64,000 nucleotides of DNA from contig RDXB01000035.1 in assembly GCA_004292515.1 (NCBI GenBank), positions 82,779 to 146,778 of the forward strand, given 5' to 3'. Positions 27,057 through 35,765 of the stretch are shown one piece after another. This DNA comes from Oscillatoriales cyanobacterium. Its GTDB lineage: Bacteria; Cyanobacteriota; Cyanobacteriia; CACIAM-69d. The notes beneath the pieces are model-generated. The model was not told where the DNA came from. It did no database searches and saw nothing but the letters and a program-made list of their open reading frames with translations. Position numbers and translations under genes: made by a program. Numbering within the stretch: the first letter of the stretch is position 1; each line of letters begins with the position of its first letter.

Positions 27057-27542
27057 ATGTCTGATTTGATTTGTCTGATTCGGTCGATCGCTGCTGTCAG
27101 TGCCACCGCGATTGTGGGTTGGGGCGCGATCGCCCAGGCCGAAACCACCCTCGATCGCCCTACATTGGGAGGCTGGGCAGCACAACGCCCAGTAACCAGT
27201 GCTGAACCCTGGTTTGGGAAAATTGTCGGTCGCTATCCGGGGCAGATTTTTAACGGCGATTCCCCCGTGCCCGGTACAACGGAGTTTACCCAAGGGCGAG
27301 ACGGGCAAATTGCGGGCCGCTACGAAATGATTGAATCAACGGGGCCAGCCTTGGGCACAATCACGAATTGCCAAGCCCTGGCCGATCGCACCCTGCGTTG
27401 TACTTGGCAAGATAAGTATGGTGAAGGGCTGTTTGAGGCAACGTTTGCTGAGGATTTCAACAGCTTTGAAGGATTTTGGCGTACACCCGATTCTCTCCAG
27501 AGATTTGTGTGGAATGGGGCCAGAGTAACGGGCGATCGCTAA
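27057..27542 (+). CDS. Small secreted protein, function unknown
   Basis: This 161-residue protein has a signal peptide (about 1-28, IRSIAAVSATAIVGWGAIAQAE). The mature part is Trp/Phe/Arg-rich and contains two Cys (NCQALADRTLRCTWQDKYGEG), possibly a disulfide. GLFEATFAEDFNSFEGFWRT resembles the repeated fold of small beta-barrel ligand-binding or inhibitor-like proteins, without a clear family. The start at 27057 was preferred over an upstream ATG at 26949 that overlaps the preceding gene and lacks a signal sequence. Confidence 0.7.
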   Translation: MSDLICLIRSIAAVSATAIVGWGAIAQAETTLDRPTLGGWAAQRPVTSAEPWFGKIVGRYPGQIFNGDSPVPGTTEFTQGRDGQIAGRYEMIESTGPALGTITNCQALADRTLRCTWQDKYGEGLFEATFAEDFNSFEGFWRTPDSLQRFVWNGARVTGDR

Positions 27543-27612
27543 ATTGCCGATCACCCATCATTTTTCGGAACCAAGCTGAAACGGCCGATTTTCCATGCTC
27601 CCATTATCGTAA

Positions 27613-27632
27613 CAAGGGGCTTAAGCCCCTTG
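27613..27632. repeat. Core palindrome of the CAAGGGGCTTAAGCCCCTTG family
   Basis: Perfect 20-bp copy with the flank GCTGAAACGGCCGATTTTCC about 40 bp to the left. It lies between two convergent genes for secreted proteins, where a hairpin could terminate transcripts from both sides. Confidence 0.95.
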
Positions 27633-27706
27633 CTGCCACACGATCCGCCAGGTGCGTTCGCGGCAGTAAGAGTTCAGTTTGCGTAATCATCAAAGGAGAG
27701 TGTCAG

Positions 27707-28189
27707 TTATTCCATCTTGCCCTGTTCATTCAACATATATCTAGCTCGCTGGTCTGATCCATCCAAGCCAAAGTCTATGACTAAAACAGGGCGACAACGA
27801 TTAGAAATAAGTTGTGCGTAGCTACGCATCAAAACTGGTGAACTAAGAAACTCAAGTGAACGATTTAGTTGTGAAGGAGTATTGGGAAGAACTATGTCAT
27901 AGACCCTAGAAAAGACTTCGCCCTGAGAATTTCGTTGGGCTTCATAGCCTCGCTCTGCGCTGGTGAGACGCTGTACTTGCACAGGTCTAATACCGTGGCG
28001 GTTAGTGATATTAGCACGGACTTCCTGAATCACTGATCGACATTCGCTTTCAACGTCAGCGTAGGCTGGATCGACAATGAAAGCCCCCAGAACTATGACC
28101 ATAGGTAGAACACGTAGCGCTGCACGGCCCCCAAGGTATACGCCCCGAAAGCGTAAACGAGGAATTAGTGCGAATTCTCTTTGAATCAT
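27707..28189 (-). CDS. Small secreted protein, function unknown
   Basis: This 160-residue protein has a membrane or signal segment (about 22-43, GGRAALRVLPMVIVLGAFIVDPAYA) behind a basic N-terminus, with a cleavage site after AYA. The mature part has two Cys (ESECRSVI and SNRCRPVL), about 85 residues apart. I do not recognise a family. The start was placed at MIQREFAL (28189) because the upstream extension lacks signal character. The gene is more A+T-rich than its neighbours, so it may be a recent arrival. Confidence 0.65.
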   Translation of the reverse strand: MIQREFALIPRLRFRGVYLGGRAALRVLPMVIVLGAFIVDPAYADVESECRSVIQEVRANITNRHGIRPVQVQRLTSAERGYEAQRNSQGEVFSRVYDIVLPNTPSQLNRSLEFLSSPVLMRSYAQLISNRCRPVLVIDFGLDGSDQRARYMLNEQGKME

Positions 28190-28415
28190 GATGCAATGAA
28201 TTTGTGTGAGATATTTAAAATCTGTCCCAAACACACCAGCCACCCAAGGATTAACGAGATCGCCCCGCTGCCCTAATTTTGATTATAAATGCGTGATCGT
28301 TGTTATGTAAAACGCACCGACACCGCTAAATTATGACGGAGCCGGTGCGTTCGCATTGGATAGATTTCGGCAAGATTTGAGCTTGACGAACGATTTTGAT
28401 CACCAATCCTAGCAA

Positions 28416-29354
28416 CTAGCCGATCGCCTTAAGGATTTCATCATCGGTCGAAAAATCGATCTCGGGGCGATCGCTGCCCTGTTTCAGATAGTCAGTTTCA
28501 AACGCATCTTTCAGCCCCGAAATCAAGTCATATTCTGGTTGCCAACCCAGCTCGTCCTTAGCTTTTTGGTTGCTAGCAAAAAAGTGCTGAACCCGCATGG
28601 GGAAGGCTTTGCGCTTGCCAAAATCAAACGCTTTGGGATCGTAGTGCACAATTTTTAGAGCGGCTGGATCTTTGCCCGCCGCCGCTGCACAGGCCCGCGC
28701 CAAACCATCGAAGGTGACAAAGCGATCGCCCGAAATATTGTAGATTTGCCCGATCGATTTTGGATTGCCCGCCGCCGCCACCATTGCTTTAGCCAAGTCG
28801 GAAACGTGACCCAGTTGGGTGATATGCAAACCATTGCCGGGAATGGGGACGGGGCGATCGTTCACAATCCGATCAAAGAACCAAGATTCCAAGGGATTGT
28901 AGTTCAGCGGCCCATAGATATAGGTGGGGCGAAACGAGGTAAACGGCTCGTCATGATGGGACAAATATTGCTCGGTTTCGTATTTGCCTTTGTGCCGACT
29001 GTTGGGATCAACGGGGTCAGATTCGCTTAAGGGCGGCTGGTCGGTTTTCAAATACACTCCGGCCGAACTCATGTAGAGAAAATGCTCGGTTTTGCCGCGC
29101 AACACTTCCACCAAAGGTTGGGTGTCACTCAGTTCACGACCGTTATTGTCAAACACCCATTCAAAATGCCGATTGGCTAGCTTGGATTTCAGATCATCTG
29201 CCTGGGTGCGATCGCACTGAATCACTTCCAAACCTTCCACGGGCGACGGCTTGCGACCCCGGTTCAGCAACGTGACTTGATGGCCTTGTTCTACCAACAG
29301 TCGCGTCAAATAAACCCCAATAAATCGCGTGCCACCCATCACCAATACGTGCAT
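28416..29354 (-). CDS. CSP41-like atypical SDR protein
   Basis: This 312-residue protein is an extended NAD-dependent epimerase/dehydratase-fold protein. It opens with MHVLVMGGTRFIGVYLTRLLVEQGHQVTLLNRG, the GGTRFIG variant of the dinucleotide-binding loop that marks the chloroplast stem-loop binding protein CSP41 group. FRPTYIYGPLNYNPLESWFFDRI and HITQLGHVSDLAKAM are also typical. The catalytic Tyr-x3-Lys of active SDRs is not convincing, which fits a non-enzymatic role. Plant CSP41 binds chloroplast mRNA and stabilises it; cyanobacterial homologues associate with RNA polymerase or ribosomes. The gene is divergent from nothing obvious and precedes no operon partner. Confidence 0.85.
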   Translation of the reverse strand: MHVLVMGGTRFIGVYLTRLLVEQGHQVTLLNRGRKPSPVEGLEVIQCDRTQADDLKSKLANRHFEWVFDNNGRELSDTQPLVEVLRGKTEHFLYMSSAGVYLKTDQPPLSESDPVDPNSRHKGKYETEQYLSHHDEPFTSFRPTYIYGPLNYNPLESWFFDRIVNDRPVPIPGNGLHITQLGHVSDLAKAMVAAAGNPKSIGQIYNISGDRFVTFDGLARACAAAAGKDPAALKIVHYDPKAFDFGKRKAFPMRVQHFFASNQKAKDELGWQPEYDLISGLKDAFETDYLKQGSDRPEIDFSTDDEILKAIG

Positions 29355-29409
29355 GATCGCTGCTCCTATGCTTGTCTTGGGGCAATTCTATCGGTAATCC
29401 GGGTGCGGC

Positions 29410-31101
29410 CTAGGCCGGATCGGTGTTGTGGGCATAGACCGGGCAGCAACCATCGGGGGCGACCCGCCGATCGGCTAGGGGTGAGGCGGGATTGCGGCAA
29501 TGTTGCCCGCGATAGAACTGACAGGTTTGGCAACAGAGCAGATCGGCCGTGTCCAGCCAAGCGTTGTGGCGATCGAGGGCTTCCCGAGGCGACAGGCCAC
29601 GCAACACCAAGTCAGAACCTTGCCAGCGCACTTCCACCAAGCCCGTTTCCGCAAAAGCTTTCCAGCGCGGACTATGGGCGATCGCATCGGGAAGATGGAT
29701 CGTTGCGCCCTCGTCGCTGCTGCTCAGTTCGGCTTCGTAGCGCTCGATCGGGGCGGCCGGTTGGGCAAAGCTCTCACCGATCGGCAGTTCCAAGGGCGCG
29801 CCGGCCTTGGGGCAATGAATTTGGTAGCGGCTGTTCAGCTCATCCAGGCTGGCCAACTCCGCCAGGCGATCGACCCCCCCATGCACCAACACCACATGCT
29901 GGGGCCGCAGGTTGTGGATCAGTTGCAGGGTGCCCAGCCCGTCGGAATGCTCCGATAGCTCGTAGGTGTCATGGAGCAGCCGATCGCCCTCGGTGGCGCT
30001 GCGGGGCAACTCATCACCGGGCCGCCCACCCGCCGCCGCCTGCAACAACACCAGCCAACGGCCTTTTTGGCAAAAGCGATCGCTCAGTTGGCCGATCGGC
30101 GCGTCGTCATCCACCAAAAACAGCCCCGGCACGGTGGATTCGGGCAAGGGTAGCGACCGATCCTCCGGCAAGCGCCGCACCAGAGGCCGCACCCGATCGT
30201 CCCAGAACAGATTTTGATGGCGGGCAAAATTTTGCACCGAGTCGGGCAGCCGATCGAGAATCGACAGGTACGCATCGCAGCCGGCCGCCACGTTGCGATC
30301 GACCCAAATCGTAAATTCGCGCCCGGTGAAGTAGTGGTGGCTGCGCAACAGCATCAACAGCTCTTGGCCCAACCCCAACAGCGGCACGGGCAACAGCACT
30401 GATCGACCCTGGGCTAATGCTTGACTAACCCGATCGGCTAGGTCGTTTTCTTGGCGGCGACGGCGCGATCGCCGGGCCGAACCATAGCTCCCTTCCACGA
30501 TCAGCACGTCCGGCTCCAGGCCGCGCACTTCCGTCAGGGGCATCCCCTCCACCAGTCGCCCGTTGGAGAGGAAAAAATCACCGCTATAAACCACGCTATA
30601 TTCACGCGATCGCCCGGTGCGATCGCTCGGCCGTTGGTAGCGCAGCAGCGTCAGGGCCGCCCCCGGCAAGTGGCCCGAGGGAAACAGCTCCACGGTCAAG
30701 TTGTCGGCCAAAGCCACGGGCGATCGCCAGGGGAGGGCCTGGCAAAACAGCGGGATTGATGCCAACGGCCGATCGAGCCAGTTGGTGGGCAATAACTGCG
30801 CCGTTTCCCCACTAGCCAAAATCGGCAAGCCAGGGAAGCGATCGTGCAGCGCCAGCAACCCCCGGGCATGGTCGCGATGGGCATGGCTACAAATGGCCCA
30901 GTCGGCCGGCAGCTTCGGCCGCGACGGCGGCCCGAAGCGAGCGCTCGGAGTGGCAGGATTGACCCAGGGGGCATCCTCCAGCACCGAGAGATTTCGCAGG
31001 CCGCAGTCCAGCATGACCCGATGGTTTCCCAGCCGCACCACCAAGCACAGGCCTTCGCCCCCGTGGCCCACGGCATAGGGCAAGCACTCTAGTTCGGTCA
31101 C
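29410..31101 (-). CDS. Beta-CASP metallo-beta-lactamase-fold protein with C-terminal Cys cluster
   Basis: This 563-residue protein has a metallo-beta-lactamase core with HAHRDH (73-78) as the HxHxDH metal motif, FPSGHLPGA (about 155) and VYSGDF. A beta-CASP insertion follows (about 215-380: LLPVPLLGLGQELLMLLRSHHYF, IWVDRNVAAGCDAYLSILDRLPDSVQ). YELSEHSD and HVVLVHGG supply the later metal residues. RNase J and other mRNA-processing nucleases share this layout. The last 45 residues add CCQTCQFYRGQHC...CC, a cluster of six Cys likely to bind zinc or Fe-S. The start is GTG at 31101 with AAGGA upstream. An RNA substrate is inferred, not shown. Confidence 0.85.
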   Translation of the reverse strand: MTELECLPYAVGHGGEGLCLVVRLGNHRVMLDCGLRNLSVLEDAPWVNPATPSARFGPPSRPKLPADWAICSHAHRDHARGLLALHDRFPGLPILASGETAQLLPTNWLDRPLASIPLFCQALPWRSPVALADNLTVELFPSGHLPGAALTLLRYQRPSDRTGRSREYSVVYSGDFFLSNGRLVEGMPLTEVRGLEPDVLIVEGSYGSARRSRRRRQENDLADRVSQALAQGRSVLLPVPLLGLGQELLMLLRSHHYFTGREFTIWVDRNVAAGCDAYLSILDRLPDSVQNFARHQNLFWDDRVRPLVRRLPEDRSLPLPESTVPGLFLVDDDAPIGQLSDRFCQKGRWLVLLQAAAGGRPGDELPRSATEGDRLLHDTYELSEHSDGLGTLQLIHNLRPQHVVLVHGGVDRLAELASLDELNSRYQIHCPKAGAPLELPIGESFAQPAAPIERYEAELSSSDEGATIHLPDAIAHSPRWKAFAETGLVEVRWQGSDLVLRGLSPREALDRHNAWLDTADLLCCQTCQFYRGQHCRNPASPLADRRVAPDGCCPVYAHNTDPA

Positions 31102-31154
31102 AAGTCCTTAAATCCTTGAGCCGATCGCCCCCGAACTGGAGCGATCGCACTTCC

Positions 31155-31277
31155 CTAGTGAGCCGAGCCGTTACCGTGATAGTTGTCCGTGTCGTAGAAG
31201 CCATTGCGCGTGCCAAAAAACAGGCAAGCCACCACGAAAACACCGGTCAACACCGCCAAGATCAATTTGACATCCAT
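31155..31277 (-). CDS. 40-residue single-helix membrane peptide (possible NdhP)
   Basis: I translated it directly: MDVKLILAVLTGVFVVACLF is one membrane helix, followed by FGTRNGFYDTDNYHGNGSAH. The high quality of the Tyr/Asn/Gly-rich tail and the clean stop argue that this is a real photosynthetic-type small subunit. The pattern GFYDTDNYHG reminds me of NdhP, a small NDH-1 subunit, but I could not verify that. It sits 53 bp upstream of the beta-CASP gene on the same strand and might share its transcript. A GGGAG sequence lies about 13 bp upstream of the ATG. Confidence 0.65.
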   Translation of the reverse strand: MDVKLILAVLTGVFVVACLFFGTRNGFYDTDNYHGNGSAH

Positions 31278-31351
31278 ACCAGTTGCGATCTCCCAGGGAG
31301 TCGTTCGAGCTGCTAAACAATGGGGGCTATTGCCACCGGAAAACGCCAGAC

Positions 31352-31383
31352 CCTAAAGCTGACAGGGATTTGGCAACTTTAGG
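31352..31383 (-). terminator. Possible hairpin terminator of the Fe-S nuclease gene
   Basis: CCTAAAG (31352-31358) and CTTTAGG (31377-31383) form a 7-bp stem around an 18-base loop, about 95 bp behind the nuclease gene on the minus strand, followed by GGCGTTTTCC. The weak U-run makes this tentative. Confidence 0.3.
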
Positions 31384-31476
31384 TCTTCCTTCTACCGTAT
31401 CCAGACCCCTGGCGGCTGTCAAATGCCCGAGCCAATGGTGATGCGGGATCAACCAGTGTCTGATTCAAGGAACAAC

Positions 31477-32424
31477 CTACAACGCAACTTCTTCGATCGC
31501 CTCCAGAATTTGATCCCAGGTTTGATCCCGGCTTTGATCCCAGGACTGTTCCTGCCAGACCAACTCCGGGAAGCCAATCACCTTCGATCGCTGGCAACGA
31601 CTGGCAAAGGCACAGGTCTGACAAGCGCGATCGCCCACCGGCACCTGGGCCAAAGACTCGCCGCGCCCGTGCACCACCAAGGCCCGATCGATTTGGGCGA
31701 TCGCCTCGGTCAATTGCCCTTGGATTTGGCGATGCCAGCGATCGCTATAGGCAAATGTTTCTTCATGGAGGGTGGCGAATGTTTCTTCATGGAGGGTGGC
31801 GGTTGTCTCGGTTGTCTCAGCGGGATTACTCGCCGACGCACCAAAAACTGGTCGCACAAACCAATAGCTCATCGACAACCGATCGGGCGGCAAATCGATC
31901 GTTTCCGCCAGCAGATACAAATACAAACGGGTTTGCCAATCCCGTGCCAGTCGATCGCGTGGCACCGGTTGCGCGTAGGTTTTCCAGTCAAAAATTTGGG
32001 CCCGATCGCCCTTCACCGCCAACAGGTCATAGACCACCGTAATTGGGCGATCGCCCGCAATCCAAGTGCGCCGATGTTCCGCATCCAGTTGCCAGGGGTG
32101 GTCAGTTGCCGTGCGATCGAGCCACTGAGTCAACGCAGTCAAGGTGGTCGCGATCGCCTGCTGGAGGTCGCGATCGTCCAGGGCGGCGCTATGGTCTAGG
32201 TGGGTTGGGGGAACGGCTGCGATCTCGGGTGTGCCCAGGCGATCGGGGATTGAGACTTGGGCGATCGCTTGCTGCATCAGCCAGTGAAACTGACTCCCCC
32301 ACCCCATCCGCTCCTGTTGAATTGGATTAGCAGGCAACAACAATCCTTCTAAATATTTGTATTGAAATTGCCTGGGACAAGTTTGCCAACTATTCAAAAT
32401 TCCCTGAGAAAAGGGTTGCACCAT
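31477..32424 (-). CDS. Fe-S-containing PD-(D/E)XK nuclease (RecB/Cas4/AddB-like)
   Basis: The 315-residue protein begins SQGILNSWQTCPRQFQYKYL, as Cas4-like nucleases do. Nuclease residues are Asp133 (TVVYDLL), Asp146 and Lys148 (IFDWKTY) and Gln164 (RDWQTRLYLYLL). Four Cys, Cys16 and Cys268, Cys271 and Cys277 (ACQTCAFASRCQR), have the arrangement that binds a 4Fe-4S cluster in AddB and Cas4. Two in-frame duplications are visible: ATLHEETF twice (about 209-224) and an Arg/Asp/Trp-rich WDQSRDQTWDQ near the C-terminus. It is not next to cas genes, so a role in DNA repair rather than CRISPR adaptation is more likely. Confidence 0.88.
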   Translation of the reverse strand: MVQPFSQGILNSWQTCPRQFQYKYLEGLLLPANPIQQERMGWGSQFHWLMQQAIAQVSIPDRLGTPEIAAVPPTHLDHSAALDDRDLQQAIATTLTALTQWLDRTATDHPWQLDAEHRRTWIAGDRPITVVYDLLAVKGDRAQIFDWKTYAQPVPRDRLARDWQTRLYLYLLAETIDLPPDRLSMSYWFVRPVFGASASNPAETTETTATLHEETFATLHEETFAYSDRWHRQIQGQLTEAIAQIDRALVVHGRGESLAQVPVGDRACQTCAFASRCQRSKVIGFPELVWQEQSWDQSRDQTWDQILEAIEEVAL

Positions 32425-32539
32425 CCTCTCCTGCTAATCACACTTCGCTGATCGCGCTTGGGAGCTACTAAAAGGCTGTTTTGAGGAATTAAATTCGATC
32501 CCTTTTGATCCCTCACTGACCCCATTATATCGACACAGC

Positions 32540-32559
32540 CAAGGGGCTTAAGCCCCTTG
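32540..32559. repeat. Core palindrome of the CAAGGGGCTTAAGCCCCTTG family
   Basis: Perfect 20-bp copy with poor family flanks. It is in the 323-bp gap 32425-32747, which also holds a short tandem array of GCGATTCATGCCCA units near 32650-32680 and no gene. Confidence 0.95.
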
Positions 32560-32747
32560 CTTTCACAATACTAGGTGATTAGCTCAGTCCCTCAAGCCAC
32601 TTTTCAGAAAGCTGCTTTGAAAGTCCAGTGATCACAATCAATTCATACCCAGCGATTCATGCCCAGCGATTCATGCCCAGCGATCGCCCCCCATCCAGTC
32701 GATCAGCCTGGTGGATTCACCCCATTCAGTCTGACTGCTCGGGGTAC

Positions 32748-33248
32748 TTATTTGGCCGAACAGTAGGTGTTGACTTCCTGCACTAACTTCTTTTCACTGT
32801 TAGCCGCCGATTCACCCGTTTTGCTAGCAGCAGCCACATCCGCTTGCAATTGCTTCAATTTCTTAGGCGTTTCTGGCGTGGGCTTCTTGTTTTTCTCAAT
32901 TTCTGTCAGCGCTGTCCCCACTGAAGCTGAAGCCTCACTCAAATCATTGTAGATTTTGACAAAGCGCCCCTGGAAGCCTTTGAGCTTTTCATCTGCCAAT
33001 TCCACTGCACTAATCTCCTTCGACAAACCACCCAAATCGGTGGAGAGTTTTCTCATGGCAGGGGCATCCATCCCTTTAATACTTTCGCTAATTTGTTGCC
33101 CCTTGTTTACGACCGTAATCAGCTTGTTGCATTGAGCCACTTTACCTTCGCCGCAACCAACCAACAAAACAGCCAGCACCGTAGAAGCAACACCCAAACG
33201 AGCGGGGCTGATAGATTTGGCAATGCGATCGAACTGGGTTGAAATCAT
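32748..33248 (-). CDS. Small coiled-coil lipoprotein
   Basis: This 166-residue protein has a lipoprotein signal ending in LAVLLVGC (Cys at about 32). The mature part is helical and Lys/Ala/Glu-rich (ELADEKLKGFQGRFVKIYNDLSEASASV), with two further Cys: AQCNKL near the N-terminus and NTYCSAK at the very end. The arrangement could close the helical bundle by a disulfide. The family is common in cyanobacteria as a hypothetical lipoprotein; the role is unknown. Confidence 0.75.
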   Translation of the reverse strand: MISTQFDRIAKSISPARLGVASTVLAVLLVGCGEGKVAQCNKLITVVNKGQQISESIKGMDAPAMRKLSTDLGGLSKEISAVELADEKLKGFQGRFVKIYNDLSEASASVGTALTEIEKNKKPTPETPKKLKQLQADVAAASKTGESAANSEKKLVQEVNTYCSAK

Positions 33249-33446
33249 GGATTGTTAAATTCCTCAAAACTCAGGCAACGCTCAATCAATCCTTAGTGAA
33301 GGAACTGCACCCGGAAAGGGCGAGTTAGGTTGCATCACCGGGGTTGGCGCTGATGATTCTTGCGTTGGATGCAAGATCATTTCTAGCGATCGGGGCGTGC
33401 TGATAGCCTATTCTATGCTCGTTCTTGATTGCAACTTTGCCCCCTC

Positions 33447-34493
33447 ATGACCCTCGATGCAGACTTTGCGCCCCAATTGCGCCGCGCCGCCGATCGCCTG
33501 TTCTCCCTGATCGATCGCTTCAGTGAAGCACAGGTGTTGGTGGTGGGCGACCTGACCCTCGATGAATTTTTGACGGGGTATGTGGAGCGCATTTCCCGGG
33601 AAGCCCCCGTGCCCATCATTCGCCACGAGCGCACCCGCCAAGTGCCCGGCGGCGGGGCTAATGCGGTCTATAACCTGGCCAAACTGGGGGCAAAAGTACA
33701 GGTAGCCGGGTTTGTGGGGGACGATGTGCAGGGGCTGGCGATGCGTCAAATCTTTGAGGCAGCAGGCATTGACACCACGGGGGCACTGGTGGAGGCGGCG
33801 CGACCCACGGTGACAAAGACGCGGATTTCAGCCCATTCACGCCAGTCCGTCACCCAACAGATTGTCCGGTTCGATCGCAAGTCTGACGATCCTCCCACGG
33901 CGGCCGACTGCGATCGTCTGGCGGCGTTTGTGGCCGATCGCGCTCCCCGGGCCCAGGCGGTGGTTTGCTCGGACTATGGCGATGGGGTGTTTTCCAGCGG
34001 TGTGATCCAAGCAGCCCTAACCGGACAGCCCGTGATCGTCGATGCCCAAAAGGATCTGACCCGCTACCGGGGAGCCACTTGGTTCACGCCCAACCTGCCG
34101 GAAGCGGAACGGGAAGCGGGCTTTGGGATCACCAATCAAGAGAGTCTGCTGAAGGCGGGGGCAACGCTGCTGGCCAAAACCGAGGCGGAGTATGTGTTGA
34201 TCACCTGTGGTGAGTCGGGGATGAGCTTGTTTGGGCGATCGGGCGAAATTTCCCACATTCCCGCCTTCAACCGGGCAGAGGTGTTTGATGTGACCGGCGC
34301 GGGCGACACGGTGGTGGCGGCCCTGACCTTGGGCTATGTGTTGGGAGCCACACCTTGGGAAGCGGCGGTGCTGGGCAACTTGGCTGCCAGCCTAGTGGTG
34401 CGCCACATCGGCACGGCCACCACCAGCCGGGATGAAATGAAACGGGCCTTGAAAGCTATGCTCGATCGCCATGATGGTGCTGACTTCACCTAG
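33447..34493 (+). CDS. HldE-type D-glycero-beta-D-manno-heptose-7-phosphate kinase (PfkB family)
   Basis: This 348-residue PfkB kinase resembles the N-terminal kinase half of HldE/RfaE: VLVVGDLTLDEFLTGYVERISREAPVPI, VPGGGANAVYNLAKLGAKV and the C-terminal DVTGAGDTVVAALTLGY anion-hole motif with catalytic Asp. The adenylyltransferase half of bifunctional HldE is absent. It would make heptose-1,7-bisphosphate for ADP-heptose, used in lipopolysaccharide or S-layer glycans. A sister substrate such as a different sugar phosphate cannot be excluded. The start is at 33447, six codons inside the open frame, where similarity begins. Confidence 0.85.
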   Translation: MTLDADFAPQLRRAADRLFSLIDRFSEAQVLVVGDLTLDEFLTGYVERISREAPVPIIRHERTRQVPGGGANAVYNLAKLGAKVQVAGFVGDDVQGLAMRQIFEAAGIDTTGALVEAARPTVTKTRISAHSRQSVTQQIVRFDRKSDDPPTAADCDRLAAFVADRAPRAQAVVCSDYGDGVFSSGVIQAALTGQPVIVDAQKDLTRYRGATWFTPNLPEAEREAGFGITNQESLLKAGATLLAKTEAEYVLITCGESGMSLFGRSGEISHIPAFNRAEVFDVTGAGDTVVAALTLGYVLGATPWEAAVLGNLAASLVVRHIGTATTSRDEMKRALKAMLDRHDGADFT

Positions 34494-34532
34494 CCCAAAC
34501 CTGCCTAGGCTGTTAAACCAATAGCTACCAGA

Positions 34533-34552
34533 CAAGGGGCTTAAGCCCCTTG
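34533..34552. repeat. Core palindrome of the CAAGGGGCTTAAGCCCCTTG family
   Basis: Perfect 20-bp copy 39 bp behind the kinase gene, between it and the convergent HTH-ATPase-STAS-like gene. Confidence 0.95.
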
Positions 34553-34690
34553 TTCGCGCATAGTTCCAACACAAACACAGTTCCAACACAAAAGAACCAG
34601 AGTTTTGGCAATTTGATAACAACTTCTTAGCCCTCTACTCCCATAGTAGCTAATACTTGACAAGTAGCTAAAGATACTTTCAAAAACCTT

Positions 34691-35725
34691 TTAGGTATCA
34701 GTACTTTCTGCCCTACGGATCATCTGTTCAACCTCCTGAGTAGCATTCAGACGCACAAGCTGCATTTCTGGGTGCTGTCTTTTAAAAACTCGAAAAACTT
34801 CATCTGCAAATGCTTGTCCGACTGCATCTACTCCAGCAAAATCAAAGACCACCACCTTAAATTTGTCAACACCAGCCAGTAATCGTTTTGCTTGGGAGCG
34901 TGAAACTAACTTTTCATTCCCGTATTGGGCAAGACGAACCGGTACTACCGTTTTCGTAAAAGCATAGTCATCGCCCGACGAAAAACCATCAAATACCTGC
35001 TTAGAAGTTCTCGAAATATTATTATTTAGCTTCATAGAAACTGTCGTCCCAGATTGAAAATCACCTTCTTCTAAGATCCAATCTTCTGCCTTGCTGAACT
35101 GATGTGAAAAATAGACACTTCCAGACAGAATCGCAAATTCATCAAACATCCGTGACGTAAAAAAGATTCCTTGACCAGTGTGACGTTCTGGGTCAGTCGT
35201 CAACTTACCCTTTGCTAATTCAAGGACTGCGTGGCGCTCGTCATGCAGATACAGCTCTCTCTGAATCTTTTTAAAAATCCCTTCTCCATTATCAAGAATG
35301 ATGATTTGGGTATCGATCGCTGTTCTTTCCAATTGAACAATGATCGTTTGACCAGATGAGTGATCTATAGCGTTATTAAACATTTCGGTAAACCCATAAA
35401 CCCAAATGTCTCTAACATTATCTGGTAGATCATTGATCAAAGGTCTGATGTCTGAATTCCAAACGATATCTTCTGCAAGATTGCTATTTAAATCATAGAC
35501 TTTTATCCATTGAGCTTGTGGATGAAGTTGATATTTCCTGTTCCTTGTAGAACCTGTAACTACAAGTGCTTTTTGCTCAACCAGGTGTTGAATATGTTTA
35601 TTGATTGCTTGTCTGCTGATGCTAAATTCTTGAGCTGCCAAAGTCGCTACATCACTTGGATATTTTTCAACATTTTCCAAGATGAATTGGCGAATCTGCT
35701 CACCCCGCTTTCGAACTTGTGACAT
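34691..35725 (-). CDS. HTH, GHKL-ATPase and STAS-like (DUF4325) switch protein
   Basis: The 344-residue protein has three parts. Residues 5-65 are a winged-helix-like DNA-binding domain (FSISRQAINKHIQHLVEQKALVVTGSTRNRKYQL). Residues 85-235 are an anti-sigma-type histidine-kinase-like ATPase with N box FTEMFNNAIDHSS (112-124), G1 box LDNGEGI and G2 box RHTGQGIFF. Residues 262-335 are a STAS-like DUF4325 domain (KFKVVVFDFAGVDAVGQAFADEVFRVF). No His phosphoacceptor box is present. It is a candidate single-protein partner switch that binds DNA directly. It is clearly more A+T-rich than its neighbours, suggesting horizontal transfer. Three TGTCAACT repeats upstream may be its operator. Confidence 0.85.
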   Translation of the reverse strand: MSQVRKRGEQIRQFILENVEKYPSDVATLAAQEFSISRQAINKHIQHLVEQKALVVTGSTRNRKYQLHPQAQWIKVYDLNSNLAEDIVWNSDIRPLINDLPDNVRDIWVYGFTEMFNNAIDHSSGQTIIVQLERTAIDTQIIILDNGEGIFKKIQRELYLHDERHAVLELAKGKLTTDPERHTGQGIFFTSRMFDEFAILSGSVYFSHQFSKAEDWILEEGDFQSGTTVSMKLNNNISRTSKQVFDGFSSGDDYAFTKTVVPVRLAQYGNEKLVSRSQAKRLLAGVDKFKVVVFDFAGVDAVGQAFADEVFRVFKRQHPEMQLVRLNATQEVEQMIRRAESTDT

Positions 35726-35765
35726 TGCTCTTCAAGCCTTGTTTGTCGATCTTGCGTGGATGTAT

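Noticed and set aside
31477..32424. Stand-alone Cas4 as evidence of a CRISPR locus
   Set aside because: No repeat-spacer array or other cas gene was found; the repeats seen are tandem or dispersed without spacers.
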